This document shows positions 45,401-58,184 of a stretch of DNA of 64,000 nucleotides, one piece after another. Source of the stretch: Trichuris trichiura (Eukaryota > Nematoda > Enoplea > Trichinellida > Trichuridae); contig JBAJFE010000026.1 in NCBI GenBank assembly GCA_037903355.1, positions 3,410,001 to 3,474,000 of the forward strand. The letters run 5' to 3'. The position numbers and the translations under genes were made by a program. How positions within the stretch are numbered: the first letter of the stretch is position 1; every line of letters starts with the position of its first letter. The notes under the pieces are model-generated. The model ran no database searches and was not told where the DNA came from. It was given only the letters and a program-made list of their open reading frames with translations.

Positions 45401-48400
45401 TTCACGCCCTGTTCACTTTTCTCATTAAAACTTCTAGTGGACTGTACGGCCTCTAACTTTCCAGTGCTCAATGATTTTCAGTGGAATGGATTGGGATGGT
45501 GTGGTACCACTCCTTCGAGGAATACTCTGTTAAACACCAAAAGTGGGGGAAGAAACACGAATACCGAAAGCGGTGGTAAAGGGAGCAAAGGACTGTGGAG
45601 ACCACTTAACCTTGCCTCCTTGCCGCTCTTTTAAGCGCCATTTCTCCCTGTACTCACATAGCGAGAAAAGAAGCAGGGGAACGAGTGGCCTCGACTCTTT
45701 CTCAATCTCTTTTTTCCAGTTCCTTTTCTCCCTTTTTGCGTCGATCAGTAGCACAGAACTAATGGACCAACCACATCAGCGAGGTGGTGGCGAATTTACA
45801 GTTCTAAAAGAACCTAAAAACGAGCCTAATCTTGACAAACACTGATATACAGCGAAGCGGAAAACGAAAACAGGGTTGATCTGAAGTCTTTATTTCCGGA
45901 TTCTTCATTTAACGGCCGCTGCCTATTCATATGTACATAAGAAACCATTACCAAGCAGCATCAAAATTAATGGCAAATATGTAAAAATTGTTTGAAACAT
46001 TAATGCAGCGAAAACGCAATCTCATGGTTATATTCTTTTCTGAGTTACATAGATTTTTTTATTGGTAAGATAAGGCCCGTCAAAGCAATAAAAAAACTTT
46101 TCTTCTGAAGTCTTCAGGTTAAAGTGTAATCTGACCTCCAGTGGATAGGCAAGGAGAATGATTCAAGTGAAATAGAAGGTAGATGTTGATCATTCGTTCG
46201 CTTTTAAAGTGCGCCCGTTGGTTTACAGCAAGTTAATTTGATCGAATATCGCTGTTTCAGATTTCCTGTCAGCAGATTGTTGCAAATGTTGTTTTTGTTT
46301 ATCCCTAACTATTAGTCACTGTACTACTACTCAATTCTTTCACTTGAAGATAGAACGCTTCATAAACGGGTAACGGATTTTTTACAAGAAAAAAAGGTTT
46401 TCATTTCAACTGTATGAATAGCATGCAAGAGCAGTCGAAGCTTTCGGCACACGAATGGTTCCGTTTTCAACGATAAAAGCAGTTGTGATCGCCTGGGACG
46501 GTGCTTTTATGCTCGATACAACCGGTCAGGGAACTATCGCGGAGCATATGGTCTGGCTGATCAGATCAGCCTACAGTTCACGAGTTCCGACGCGTTTGTC
46601 TCAGTTGATGGAAGGAGCGTTATGCGGATTTATAATGCCCTCTGTAACTTGCGCAGCAGAACCGGATTTTCGCGACGTAAGACCTTTGATCGGAGGTCGA
46701 GTGAACATTAAGGGAAGGGATGTTCGACCACCGCTGAGCCTATGATCCTTAGAAACGCCTTGTTTCATACAAACTACTGTTGACATTATTTCTTTCATAC
46801 TATAAAGACGACGTAACCACCCACATCTACCTCTACTACGTTTTTATTTATCTATATTCATTTGTTCCGATTTTGTTATTCCAATTGGAAAGGTATCACT
46901 TTTTATTGATTCGTTTTTGAAGGCCATTTATCCGTTTAAATCTATACCCATTGTCTTCATTTTTTAAATTTTGTTTCTTTCCGGTTTCCAATGTAACCAT
47001 TTGTCGTCTGCAATCATTTATATGCATGTCATTCTTTAAAAATTACGTACCCATTTTTATTCATACTCATCGCGTTATTAATTATCGGTATCCCAATGCA
47101 CTGTTTTTGTTCGCTTGTTTGCTTTGATGTTGTTTTTGTTTGTCCCAGTTTTCAAACGCAACTATGTGTTATTATTTACTGTTATAAACAAATTTCATTA
47201 TTTAAGAATTACTTATCCATTTTTCGCTTGTTCTACAAAAGAGAATAGCAATCAGGTTAAACAGCAGTATTTGGAAAAACCAATTACGTTTGACCAGAGT
47301 GCGCCTCCTTCATCAACTCGATCACGGTCGTATCTCGAATTGTGTCTAATGTGAAAGGCTTCCTTAATCTATCTCAGGCGTAGGTTGCTTTCACGACACA
47401 GTGTTCTCGGTTAAAGAGTTTGTCACAATGGATCGCATGTTTTGTTACAGCTGAAATCCGTAAAACCCTCTCCAAGGCAATAAGAGTATTCAACATCGGC
47501 GGTCCTGCACGATTTGAGATATGGGTTCCATTGCGCAGATACTTTGCATTACCATAACTTGTTAATTTTTTCACATGTTGAATAAACCTGTGCCCTGAAA
47601 TATTACCAGTTTCTCAAACACAAACCGCGGAACAGGCAAATTCTGTCAAACAAGCGAACACACTCTAAAAAATGACAAGACGATCAACATCTACTTTCTG
47701 CCTCTTCGATCATTCTTTTTACCTATCTGCTGAAAATATGTTACGGCTTAACCTGAAAGCTCCAAAAAAAATCTTTATTGCTCTAACGAAACGTTATGGC
47801 ACCAAAAAAAATATCAACATTCTACATGAAGTACTACCGCCCCGTACCAAAAGGCTGTTTCCGAGTTAAACAATTAAAACGGACTGATCAGAGCATTTTC
47901 TAATCCATCTTCAGCGTGCAAGAAACATGTAATGTAAAATAGCGTCTATGATGCAAGGCTTTACGCGTTGTCTGCGTTCTTGCGCTGTTACGTTGGCGTT
48001 GCCACATTTCGTTCGTTAATGTTACTTTTTTCCGGTTTAGACGGCTGTCATTGTCAGTTAACATTGCTTCCTAAATTTGTGTAACAGGAATTCGTTCCTG
48101 CCTGCTTCACCAGTGCTCAGCTGCTGATCCAGGCATGGTTCTGTTATCAGCATTATTACATGTTTCAGGACTAAACTTGCCTGTACTACTTCTACTTCCA
48201 GTTTCCATTTACTGTATCCACCCTGTTTTTTTTCAAAATCGAATCTATTCTGCACGATATTAATAAATTTTCACCTTCCCAAGGTTCAATAAAACGCAAA
48301 CATTCGCACAACTAAAAGACAAAACATTTTGCAATGGGTTGAAACCTATTCATGATGCAAACTTTTAATTATCGTTAAACCCGTTATGTTTTTATTACGA

Positions 48401-51400
48401 ATTTTTTTCGGTACGACACGTTGATAATAAGCAAGGCTTTTACTCCAGGCTTTCGGATCCGCTCTTGAACTGCCCTTAGTGGTAAAATTTGATTAGCGGG
48501 TAGATCAATTTTTACCGCTAAAAGCGGTTCAAGAGCGGACCCGAAAGCTCCGGAGTAAAAACATTACTTACTATCAACGGGTCGTACCGTCATAAGTTTT
48601 ATAATAAAAACTTAAGCGCCCGTTACAAAATGCTATGTTCTGTTAAATAAAAGAAAATAGTGTTCAGACCTTTCGGGTCCAAGCTCGACGGTTTATTAGC
48701 GGAAATCGATTTCGCTGATGAAAGGTCCAGCTTAGATCCGAAAGCTCTGGGCACTATTTTTTTATATATATAACGGGTTTAACCGTAATTAAAGTTTACA
48801 ACTGAAAGACAACAGTATATTACTCGCCTTACAGAATATTCACATGGTTTGGTGTTAAAACAATTACTCCCCAACAAAAATGATAAAAACGTTTTCAAGA
48901 AATGCTTCCTCTATTATCAGACCTCACAGAAATACTCCAAAACAAAAAAACATTAATAATAAATCTGCTGCATTCTTACTTTGAAACAATTTGCTTTGGG
49001 CTGCACAGCAACAAACTTCAAAGTGTAAACAAGAAAAACCTGGCTAGCGGGGGGCAAAATTTTTACGAAGCTAACGTCGATAACTATACTTAGTAAACTT
49101 TGGTCTCAATACATAAAATTGTGGACTACCAATATTCATCTGTGACAGGTTTCAAATAAAGAAAAGAATCCACGAAAAGTAAACGAACCCATATGTGGTT
49201 TCAGTTTCGAGAAATGGCAAACCACGCTAGGAACTTACTATATGAAACTTTTCGCCAGCAGTGATAAAACAGCAGAGACGAGAGCAAGCTTGAATCACTG
49301 GGACAAGAACATTTTCAGCACTGTTTGACAAAATCATTTGTCGAAGTACAGAGATAATTAAAGACGACAAAATTTGCGTCTACAAGATGAACATCAAAAC
49401 AGGAACAATAACTGAGCTATTAATTAAGCACACTTACCGATATAAAGGGAATGAGCGCACTGACAACCTCAGCTGCCATTATCCGCTGCTCAAGCAAGCG
49501 GCTATCAATACGCTGCACGCAGTTCACTAAGACTTCGGTTTCTACTCGTGTAGAATCTACTTTGCTAGCTATGTACGCGCAAACGGCAACCAGGGCTTGC
49601 CTAAAAAGAATAAGCTAAAAATATTAATAGAATCAACACAGCAAATTAAAAGCAACACCTTTGTTCCGCGGTAGGATGCTTAAATAAGTCGAACATCATA
49701 CCACATAGCTTTTCCCGCCGTTTGGGTTTTGGATGCGCGATGATAACAACAGCAACAAGGGGTAAAACTAAACAAAAAAAGTTCAACCAAAATGAGGCTT
49801 ACGCCATTGACAGGCCCAAAAAGCAATATCAGTTGACTATAGGAATTGAGTTTCATATTCCTAGAACTCCAATATGCCTGATAAAATACATAAAAAAAAC
49901 TAGCTGAACGACTCAACGTTTTAGCCAGCAGAGGTTTGAGCTGGGGATCTTTCGACCCCGCAGATTTGGCCGAACTCCATTTTAATTGCACTTTAGGTTA
50001 ACCAGTGCAGACAGCCAGTTAAACATTACTTACCTGACACACTGACTTGATGGTTTGAATATGTGCCTAGTCATCGGCTGGACGAAGTTGACAAAATGAT
50101 TTACGCGCAGATGCGCACAATCTTCACCCGAGAAGTTACAATCCCCATGTCATTCGTCAGAAATAATAGTACCACAGGAATAAGTGTGTGGCTGCTCCAA
50201 CTCTCAACAGGAACGAGAAAAAAACATTCATGAGTCTCCATGCAGAGGCCACCGAAAACCTATTGTTACGGGGTGCAGTCGACCGCAGTCGGCTTTCCGT
50301 TTGGAAAAAAAATTACCATTCACTTCCACGGTCTGTCCTCAACTCCTGTTATTAAAGAGTTCCTTGCTAGTGACTCTGCAACAACTTTAATGAGGAGGTT
50401 CCACTCCATGAGCGCTACTCTAGTCATTTCTGTAACGCGCTAAGTACAACTGCAAGCTACAGCAGTTGCAACAGTGGTCTTACTTAGTTCCTCCCTACGG
50501 AAGTGACATTATGTCAGCTCATGACTCCACCAGCAAATGAACCGAACAGCCGTCCTGCAGCGCAGCCCCATTACCGTAAAGCAGTGTTTCCCAAGGAGGT
50601 GGTACTGTTCCACTTCACCCTTACCCCTGATGGCACTGCAAAATCCTAGGGGACGCTGGAGCGAAAACGGGCATTTGGGGGAGGGCTGGTAAGCCTAAAG
50701 GACATTGGCACGCCCGGGGGCGGTACTGCCTCCTGTAAGAGCTAATGGGATACCGAATAGTTCTGCCGCATGAAGTGCATATCCAACGCTCCTGGTGCCT
50801 AAGCAAGCGCCAGAAACCCAAATAGCAACAGTGCCGTACTGCCTGCACAAGTCTTGTGTCGCGTTCTTCTTTTGCTTTTTTGCTAAACGCACTTTTCGTT
50901 TACTCTGACTCACCGACGCTGCTCAAAGAAAGCTCGTCGCAGCGCATAAATTGGCTCATTTGCTGTAGCTTGGCGTTAAGCACGCATGGCGAAACTTTCT
51001 GCTCCGTAGAAAAAAGCCATGCATGCGCAGACGTAGATATCGTTTTTCAAAACGTCTTTGCGGCGGAGAAAACAAGTTAATGGCCATTGGTCAACTTCGT
51101 CTGCCAGAATGAGCTCCTGCTTGATCTGGAGCGACAAAACAGCGCTTGTTGCTGCCATAATTACTTTTCGTTCGGTCTCAGTCTACGGAAGCTACTAACA
51201 CTACGAGTAGCTTCCGTCGTCATCGCGCTTTTCTTTCTGGGTTCCAAGAAATTCCATTCCATGTAAGTGCCCATCGTTGTACAGCATAGAATCCTCTTAA
51301 CTAAAGTCAACTTTAGCAACTTTCTCTCATTGCCCGCTACTTAAAAGGGATTTGTTTGATCAGGCTTCCTAATGGCAGAATCAAAAAGGCAATGTAGGTA

Positions 51401-53595
51401 ATATGGCTCAGACTACCTCACGCATGGGTTCATCACTGCACCAAGTAATAAGCAATTACCGATGTGCCTGCTTTGCAACAGAGTACTTTCGAACGAGCTT
51501 ATAAAGCCTTCAAGATTGAAGGAGTATCATGCAAAAGTACACCCGGACAAAACAGGCAAAGATTTCAACTACTTCAGATCGCTTTGCGAAAATGTTGGGA
51601 AGCGACCTACTCTATCGAACATATTTTCTTCACGAACGACGCAACTACAGTGGCAGTACAGTTCTCAGTTGACGTTTTTACAACAACTTTGCTGAACAAG
51701 CAGCATCTGCAGGCGTGCAGCGTCGCAGAAGTCTTGCCAAAACGCTAGAGTAAGCCATTTCTAGTTTGCTGAATCGGACGCCATCGCTAATGGGATTATC
51801 GCATCAGGTACGAGGTAGCCTAACCTGTATTACGGAATCGTTTTCGCCTGGAGTGTGGATTAGGGCAAAAACTTTATAAGAACCATCTTTTATTATGCGT
51901 GCTTACTGAATTGCACTTTCCTGTCAGCGCACAAAAACTGGCGAAAGCATAAACAGTTGTGTTCATTGCTATCAGCAGATAAGACTGACCAAATTCGCGT
52001 GCTTTTGGAAATGCAGTTTTTCATAAACGTTACATAAGTCTCCCCAAATTTATCAGGGAAACGTCTTTACGGTAAGAAGTTCTCACCGTAAGCGCTTAAG
52101 CATTCGAGACCCACATTGTCCCGCGATGGGACAAAATGAATCGTCTAAGTTTCGTCGTAAGAAATATTGGCTTTGTACCAAAAACGGGTTCTTTTCCGCA
52201 CATATACACTTATGCATAGACAAACTGAAAATTTTGAACATTCACTTACTGCATTCACGTTTGCGTATGGACATTTTTGGGATAAGAGTAAGCAAAATTT
52301 CGCCAATTACTTCAATGACCTCTGCAGTAGCAGCAGTCTGTCCAGTGAATGAGTTAAGAAAGCTCAGCTGAAAAACAAATATGCAAACGGATATAGCTAA
52401 TTCATCAGTGGAGCTTCAACTAACCTTTTCAAAACCAAGTTCGCTTGGTATTGGCCAAGAAGGATGCAGTGTATCTGATAAACGCTTGTAAAATGACTGC
52501 CTTATTCTATTTGCGCAAGCAAAATAACATAACGCCTCAATTATCACGCTAATCCACCCACTTGCTCACTTCTTCGTTCTGCCTGCCAACTTCAGCTACT
52601 GTTGAATGGTTCCAACAATGCTGCGTAACTAGTGGATTGTGCGAATCGTTGCCTTGCTGAGCAATTAATCTGAAGAAACAGAATTTTAACAATTAATCGC
52701 AGAGTTTTACTACAAACTGCGGAAAAGACACAGCAAACAATTTAAACAAAACCTACGTTGCCTCTAACTCAGCTTTTATAACTTTCAGTTCTTCCTCCAA
52801 ATGCTGATTACGTTCTAACAGTGCTGCATTTTCAGCATTCTAAAACGTAAATCAAGATGAAGGGTAACATAAAAACAGATAAACCAAACCAGGCGATTTA
52901 ATAGTATGAACGAATCTGTCGATAGAGTGCTTTCGCCTGACGTAGGACCATGGGAACCAAAAGAATGCGTCTGCAAGTTTACGTCGCGAGTTTCTGGTCT
53001 GCTTTGTGGTAAATTTGCGAATCCGTGCCGATAGATGCTCAGTAAGTCAGGTGGTCTGGCTACATTTAGCCCGACGTCAGCCCAATCATCGAAGTCCTAA
53101 GGTAAACGCAGTATAATCACATTGCTGAGCCACTACACTGAGCAAATACTTGATTTATAACTTCCTCTGAGAAGGTCACCGATGTAATTTTGAAGTCATT
53201 TTTTAAGAGGTATTCGTTAACCAAAAAGTTCAGCACCCGCTGTTCGTGTGGTTTTATTTGCATCTGCACGTACTCCTCAGGTACACAATTAGATGAAACA
53301 CCCTGTGAAGCATCGGCCTCGCCTGTAGCGTAGAAAGAAAGCATTAACAAATTTGCCAGAGAAGGTAGTAGTCGATAAAGCAGGTACTCGTAGCAAGCGT
53401 TAAATGTTCTCTCAACGTCTTAACCGTTGCATTTGCTTGGCGCAATTCAAACTCCAATACTGAAAAAATTTACGTAAAAATTTCGAATCCACGTAAACCA
53501 TTTACTCGAAATCCTCTCCTCGTAGCGCTTTTCTGGCTCATCTGATATTCTGGTACAGTCCAACGAATCCAACGTCTGCGCACTGGAAGTACGAA
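42430..53595 (-). CDS. RELCH: RELCH (KIAA1468): LisH/coiled-coil/HEAT-repeat protein, 21 exons, N-terminus missing
   Basis: RELCH binds Rab11 and tethers recycling endosomes to the trans-Golgi for cholesterol transfer. Exons (minus): 53595-53506, 53459-53388, 53322-53150, 53096-52890, 52839-52757, 52669-52570, 52496-52425, 52367-52250, 49767-49659, 49600-49438, 49379-49239, 44952-44788, 44738-44591, 44530-44371, 44319-44156, 44109-44036, 43519-43413, 43365-43183, 43133-43067, 43020-42882, 42827-42430. All phases agree, giving about 976 residues. Landmarks in order: TLDSLDCTRISDE; LEFELRQANATVKTL (coiled coil); VLNFLVNEYLLKNDFKITSV plus DFDDWADVGLNV (LisH-like); a heptad helix (AALLERNQHLEEELKVIKAE); then HEAT repeats (VIIAHPKPKRREKL, DSTRVETEVLVNC, ELFLTALSSASS, HPSWPVRRLAG, ALSCCYFSPTTRSSYFLPGL). 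Most introns are 46-60 bp; two larger ones (2.5 and 4.3 kb) hold transposons. The first N-terminal exons were not found. The extreme C-terminus after 42595 is uncertain because a GTAAGT donor lies there. Confidence 0.92.
48440..48620 (+). repeat. Hairpin element ending in GAAAGCTCCGG and AACGG hairpin
   Basis: CCGCTCTTGAACTGC pairs with GCGGTTCAAGAGCGG, and GTGGTAAAA pairs with TTTTACCGC, forming a long stem. It ends GACCCGAAAGCTCCGGAG like the hammerhead 3' halves, but a CTGANGA core is absent. The small hairpin AACGGGTCGTACCGT follows at 48576-48590, then AATAAA. I infer a derivative that lost the catalytic core. Confidence 0.65.
48662..48800 (+). ncRNA. Hammerhead-like motif with canonical CTGATGA inside a long hairpin
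   Basis: CTGATGA at 48714-48720 is the exact consensus core, and GAAAG, CTC, TGG follow 19 bases later. The region between (AAGGTCCAGCTTAGATCC) pairs only partly as stem II. A competing long hairpin pairs ACCTTTCGGGTC and AAGCT with AGCTT, GATCCGAAAG. The terminal hairpin AACGGGTTTAACCGT is at 48772-48786. Confidence 0.55.
48801..49238. other. RELCH intron sequence, nothing further recognised
   Basis: Right-hand part of the large RELCH intron. The 63-codon frame at 48902-49093 has no motif. Confidence 0.4.
50582..51800 (+). pseudogene. hAT element with BED zinc finger fragment, truncated, inside RELCH intron
   Basis: A left terminus, CAGTGTTTCCCAAGGAGG, starts at 50582, a typical hAT end. 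At 51372 the transposase begins MAESKRQCR (stop), then YLTHGFITAPSNKQLPMCLL. The BED finger follows: CNRVLSNELIKPSRL, KEYHAKVHPDKTGKDFNYF (C2H2-type spacing). It continues to LSNIFSSRTT, and the frame is lost at about 51640. The central and C-terminal domains are missing. It sits in the 2.5-kb RELCH intron (49768-52249), antisense to RELCH. Its BED finger is the least damaged of the three copies in the window. Confidence 0.8.
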
Positions 53596-55600
53596 CTAAA
53601 ATAACTGTTAAGATGAACCGGGCATTTTAGTCCAAGACAACCAATTGTGCTACTGCAGTCTTTCTGCATTAGAGCAACTGTCGCAAGTGAAGCCAAACGA
53701 CGCTAGCTAATTCAAATCAGTTCATGGACCGTTGAACAAATGCAATCGCCTAAAAGCAGTCAATATATGCACTAAATTAGCAGTTCATGATTTACTTAGG
53801 ACCTCAAGCATGACAGAGATTACTAAACACATGGTTCTTCGTCACGGACTTTTTTCTTCCTAACATCAAAAAACCGTTCTTGACTCTGCTTTTACAGCGC
53901 TTAAGAAGACAAAATCGGCTCTAAAAGCAATGTGTTGTTCTGCAACTTCGCATGCAGAAGGCCCTCGTTATCCGCGGCTGTTGGTTCCAGGACTTGCCGC
54001 GTATAACGAATTCCGCATACGGTCAAGTCCCCGGCGCAAAACATAGAATCATTTGTAAACAACCTGCACACTTTCTCGTGTACACTACAAATGGACATGA
54101 AATTGCTTATATTTACTAGTATTAACTAGTGCTAAATAAATAGTCTGATGAAGAAAACAATGACATACAACAATCCAAAAACATACTGGAATGCGAACTA
54201 CTTTCACAATATATTTTTTTTAGCTGTAAGCGAAGCATAAGGGCTTTTATTTTTACGGTGTTGCCTGTTATTTCAGGAAAAACAGAGTTTGTGCGAAGCC
54301 ACAGACAACATCGCAACAATAAAGGCTGCATACTTCGCATGAACTACTACAGTTCCGTACAAAGAAACTACGTTTCAATGTTGTAAACGAAAGGTGAAAG
54401 CGCTGAACCTGAGCTGACACCATTGATTTGAGTTCGTCTTTAACAGCAATCGTTGCCTGTGCAATGCGTTCACATTAGTTAAGATATCTTTTACTTTAAT
54501 GTTGTTCAAGTAGAAGATCTTTCCGACTCTGCGGTCCGCTTCAGCGCATGAATTTGGAATCCACGTAAATAAGCATAAAATTCTTCTCTCAGCATTCTCG
54601 ATTTTCAACAACCAAAACCCAGGTCGTTTAGCAGTTGTCAGCGTTGAGCAACGATTATCTTGGGTGAACATGACAGGGTGACGGTTCTGATATCGATTTG
54701 GACTTTTTGCTAATAGAAGTGCTCAAACTGTAGTGTAAATTGCATTTTTTCTGCTTAAAATTATTGCACACCATACGACATTTCAACTTCAGCAGACTAA
54801 GCTGTGCTGTTTACCTTCTCAAACCTTCGCTGTTGTTAACGGACTTCCTAAATTTAACATTTTAGTGCGTTGAGCGATCTTACAGCTTTTTCTTCGAAAA
54901 ACTTATGCAGCTTTTCTGAGACAGCCAATATTCAGACTTAAAAGCTTCTATGGGTAAGGAAGTTTATTATTATTCGTAAGCCATTTGACTTGGGAAATTG
55001 ACTTATAATAGTACGAAGTACCTGTACCAAATCTAGGGAGATGAGAAACTAAAAGCAACAGATGAATGATAGCTCATCATAGTAATACTAGGTATTAGCA
55101 TTATGCGCAAGTTGAGAAGACATAAGAACTGAAAAAAAGCCATTTTCTAAGGCCACATGATGGAATCCTACTACTACATACACAAAAAGAATACTGCACC
55201 GCTGCTATATTCAGCAGCGATTCGTCAATCGCTGCTGAAAATAACGTCGTTTTTTAAAGACAAACCGCGTTAGTCAAATCCGCGAATAAAAAGACCGTGG
55301 ATAACGAGGGCCTACTTTATTAAACAATAAACGGTTCCCCCGTAAACATAGGAAATTCATGACCACTTACTGTTAGGTTTGTATATTTATTTAACAAAAA
55401 ATGGGATAATATGGATCCTGGAAACTTCGGAGAACCCTTTCTCAATAAACTGTTTAAAAGAGTATCCGTGAGCATTTATCAGTACCAGGATAGTTTAATT
55501 CAATGATCCTCGAAGGGGCAATGAACGTTGCGTTCGAGAGCTGGTGGGAGTGTTAGAAGATCACACGCACTACTAAAAAAGAAGCAAATGAAAGTTTTTC
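53596..55600. other. No exon recognised; expected location of RELCH 5' exons
   Basis: The first RELCH exon found needs two bases from an upstream exon, so more 5' exons must exist. I examined the minus-strand frames here (including 53901-54098 and 54375-54671) for the N-terminal LisH segment and saw no convincing match. They may lie beyond intronic insertions further right. Confidence 0.45.
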
Positions 55601-55950
55601 AAAGATCAAATAAAGGACCTATTTCCGCTGATCTATCGCAGACGCCTTGGCAGACTGCCGAAAAAACATAAATACACCGCCGAAAAAATAATGGATCAGG
55701 AAGATGACGGCAAGCACGATCGAGGACTCAGCGGCCGTTGAACGTTGCTTTCAACGTTCTGTGGACCTCTGGCCGACGCTTATATACCGAGAAAGTTTGT
55801 TTTTCCTACGGAAGATAAAAGAGGATCTATATTTTCAGCACGATACCTCCATTCACCAAAAAAAGGCGTCGAGGATGGTGAAATGCGGGTTACTCTGATT
55901 AGTGGGACCGGGTTCTGGGCGTTTGACAGGTTGTCTCAAGCATAAAACAC
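55600..55950 (+). pseudogene. Penelope-like element fragment (post-GIY-YIG tail)
   Basis: Plus strand: TIEDSAAVERCFQRSVDLW, then FFLRKIKEDLYFQHDTS. This parallels AIKASAIVEHASRC, then FQLRKIKEALYLKKST in the copy at 20590. The reading frame closes at 55896. No hammerhead-like motif was found immediately downstream. Confidence 0.65.
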
Positions 55951-56782
55951 CACTACAAGCAGTCATACTTGCTTGTGCCTTACAGCCTTACTGCTGACAG
56001 TGGAACAAGGCGAGTTCTGAACGCAACGATCTTTTGTTGAATATGTGCAACGAGAACAATAAACCGCTTTTGACGTAACAACGCGCAGCTCCGTCATGAG
56101 CCTTCGAAAAGGAAAAGTAAAGATAGGATATTCCACCTACCGCAGGCAACCAATGAGAAACATGCTATGATACATTTATGCAGGGAGAACTTCTACACAA
56201 TAGGGCACATCGTTTCAGGAGTGGGACTCCAGGGTAGCCTTACACAAATTACCACAAGAAAATGAACTAAAAACCTAAGACGTGCTTGTACATAGGATAT
56301 CTTAACAAAATATAAACAATCTCTAACGCCTAAAAATCAAACTCAGGTTAAATTCATTCGCAGGCGCACATATTACTTAACTGAAGTTGTTCTTTCACGA
56401 GCAACCAGCAAAAGCACTACACAAAGTGACTCCTATTACAAAATGCATTAAAATTCCTAATATTGCCGGGTATAGCGAATAACAAAGCAGGCTAAACCGA
56501 ATTCAGAATCTTACCAGTACACTGAAGCTTACAAAAACAACCATATGATTCCAAATAAATCCTTATTCGGTTCTACTGATATAACCATAGTCAGGTGCAA
56601 ACATCCCAATTGCACTTGGAATAAATAACTCAGCCGTTGGTGGCTCTGTTGTACAATAATATAAACGCTATCGTTGTTTTTTCAATTTTGTTTCATGACA
56701 AACGAAGAAAGTGAAGTGTCGGATATTTCCTGTTAGCGGCCCACGAATCTTACTGTAACTTCGCGAAAACAGCGGAAAATGC
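55951..56782. other. No feature recognised
   Basis: AT-rich sequence without supportable frames or repeats. Confidence 0.4.
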
Positions 56783-56796
56783 AAGTTCCTAAGCTT

Positions 56797-57202
56797 GAAA
56801 ACTGGATGTTTTGTAACGGGTTGAATTTTCATGGTTGTAAGGTCTTCTACGGCTTTTCCCGTTTTTCGTTGTGCTGTTATCTGTAATTAAACTAAAACAA
56901 CTGCTCTACCAATGGATGGATGAGCCGTTATTAAGAAAAGTACAGATATCAACGCACTCAACTTTTTTATTGTTCAAAGTTTTCGGAACGCTCTAGTTCC
57001 GTCGTCACTGAGGTGGTGGAGCTATAAAAAGTGCTATAAAAAAGTGCTATAAGAAGAACAATAAAAAAGTTGAGTGCGTTGATATCTGTACATTTCTTAA
57101 TAACGGCTCATCCATCCGTTGGTAGAGCAGTTGTTTTAGTTTAATTACAGATAACAGCACAACGAAAAACGGGAAAAGCCGTAGAAGACCTTACAACCAT
57201 GA
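56797..57202. mobile_element. Fold-back element, copy 4, with perfect 14-bp target-site duplication
   Basis: Inverted arms (TTGTAAGGTCTTCTACGGCT, TTTCCCGTTTTTCGTTGTGC, AACAACTGCTCTACCAA, GATGGATGAGC and complements) are followed inward by GATATCAACGCACTCAACTT and its complement. The centre has a minus-strand hammerhead-like motif (56977-57017: GTGACGA, C, GGAAC/GTTCC, GAAAA) and a tandem AAAAAGTGCTATAA. Flanks are identical AAGTTCCTAAGCTT at 56783-56796 and 57203-57216. The outer arms match copy 2 at 13733. Confidence 0.85.
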
Positions 57203-57216
57203 AAGTTCCTAAGCTT

Positions 57217-58184
57217 TCACTTTCACACGTCCTCCTGTTGGACGATGCCTGCCGACGCTTGGCGGAGTTAGCGCGGGGCCGTATTGCCAAGCGTATTAGG
57301 GTATGCGTTGCTCACGAACAGATGAAACAAGACACAGCACCAATTGTGGAGATTAACGCGTACCTTACTTAGTAAGCCTCCTATAGTAGCGTTTCCTGCG
57401 AATGGACGAAGCGCAACGTCCCGCTGAAGAGTTCTTTTTGACTTTCTCACCTGTTTAACCCATCGCGCTTTCTTGCCTTAGCGCTACGCTGGTTCGCACT
57501 GAGCGCCCATATCTGAGAAGTTAAAGTGTGCCTGTCCACTATCCGTTTGGCCACCCACAGTGACACGCACATGCGTGTTAAACACGGCGCAAACGGTAGA
57601 GTACCTTTGAGCACACGCAAAGCTGCGAGATAAGCTGCGCTGCGGCATTCTCAAAGCAGCAAAAGGGTTTATACCCATGTGAGTTCACGTGGCGGCGAAG
57701 GCTGTGGAAGTGTGAACACTCATTCGTGAAGATCATGAAGAGTATAGCAGCCATTATGCCGCCGCAGCGGTGCGCCCACATTTCGCATCCCTGATCGTTG
57801 TTGTTTCGAACAGAACTTGCTAAACGTTACCACGTTCGTCAGTCGTGGCCGCCTTTACAATAAGGGCATTACGATTTCGACAGGCAGCGGCAAGCGCAAA
57901 GCATTGACTAAAAATATGAGTGTATGCCACAAAAATATTGTGCACGGATGCAACGCGCAACGTATGGAATGCAAAGTGTACGCGATGAAATTTGAAGTCA
58001 GAGCACGATTGTCAGGACGGAATCAGTTTGTAATTGCGGTTTCCGTGTAACCGCTACCGCTAATCCCCCCATCGGCACGACAAGCACGAACTGAACTGCA
58101 ACAGGTTTACCTAATGCGGCTGCTAAAACGGCTTAGCGCTAATTTCCGCGAAGCCTCAGTATGCGTCGTCAAATGGGAAACAAT
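57217..58184. other. No gene recognised; GC-richer
   Basis: GC-richer than its surroundings with overlapping minus-strand frames (57268-57450, 57484-57781) and a plus-strand frame 57817-58050. None shows a motif or splice support. Confidence 0.35.

Larger units (their letters stand above)
44953..49238 (-). other. RELCH large intron (4.3 kb)
   Basis: Lies between exons 49379-49239 and 44952-44788, both phase 0, so an extra in-phase exon cannot be formally excluded. It holds the hairpin pair at 48440-48800 and a minus-strand hammerhead-like motif at 46432-46478 (TCG, TTGAAAA, C, GGAAC, GAAAG, CTT, CGA). The open frames at 45437-45845 and 46455-46745 on the plus strand lack motifs. 45620-45740 is pyrimidine-rich in part. 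Confidence 0.55.

Noticed and set aside
45437..46745. Plus-strand frames 45437-45845 and 46455-46745 in the RELCH intron
   Set aside because: No motifs, overlapping antisense frames, located inside an intron of a confirmed gene.
53901..54098. Candidate N-terminal LisH exon of RELCH
   Set aside because: The sequence (LLHAKLQNNTLLLEPILSS) only faintly resembles a LisH helix pair and lacks phased splice sites.
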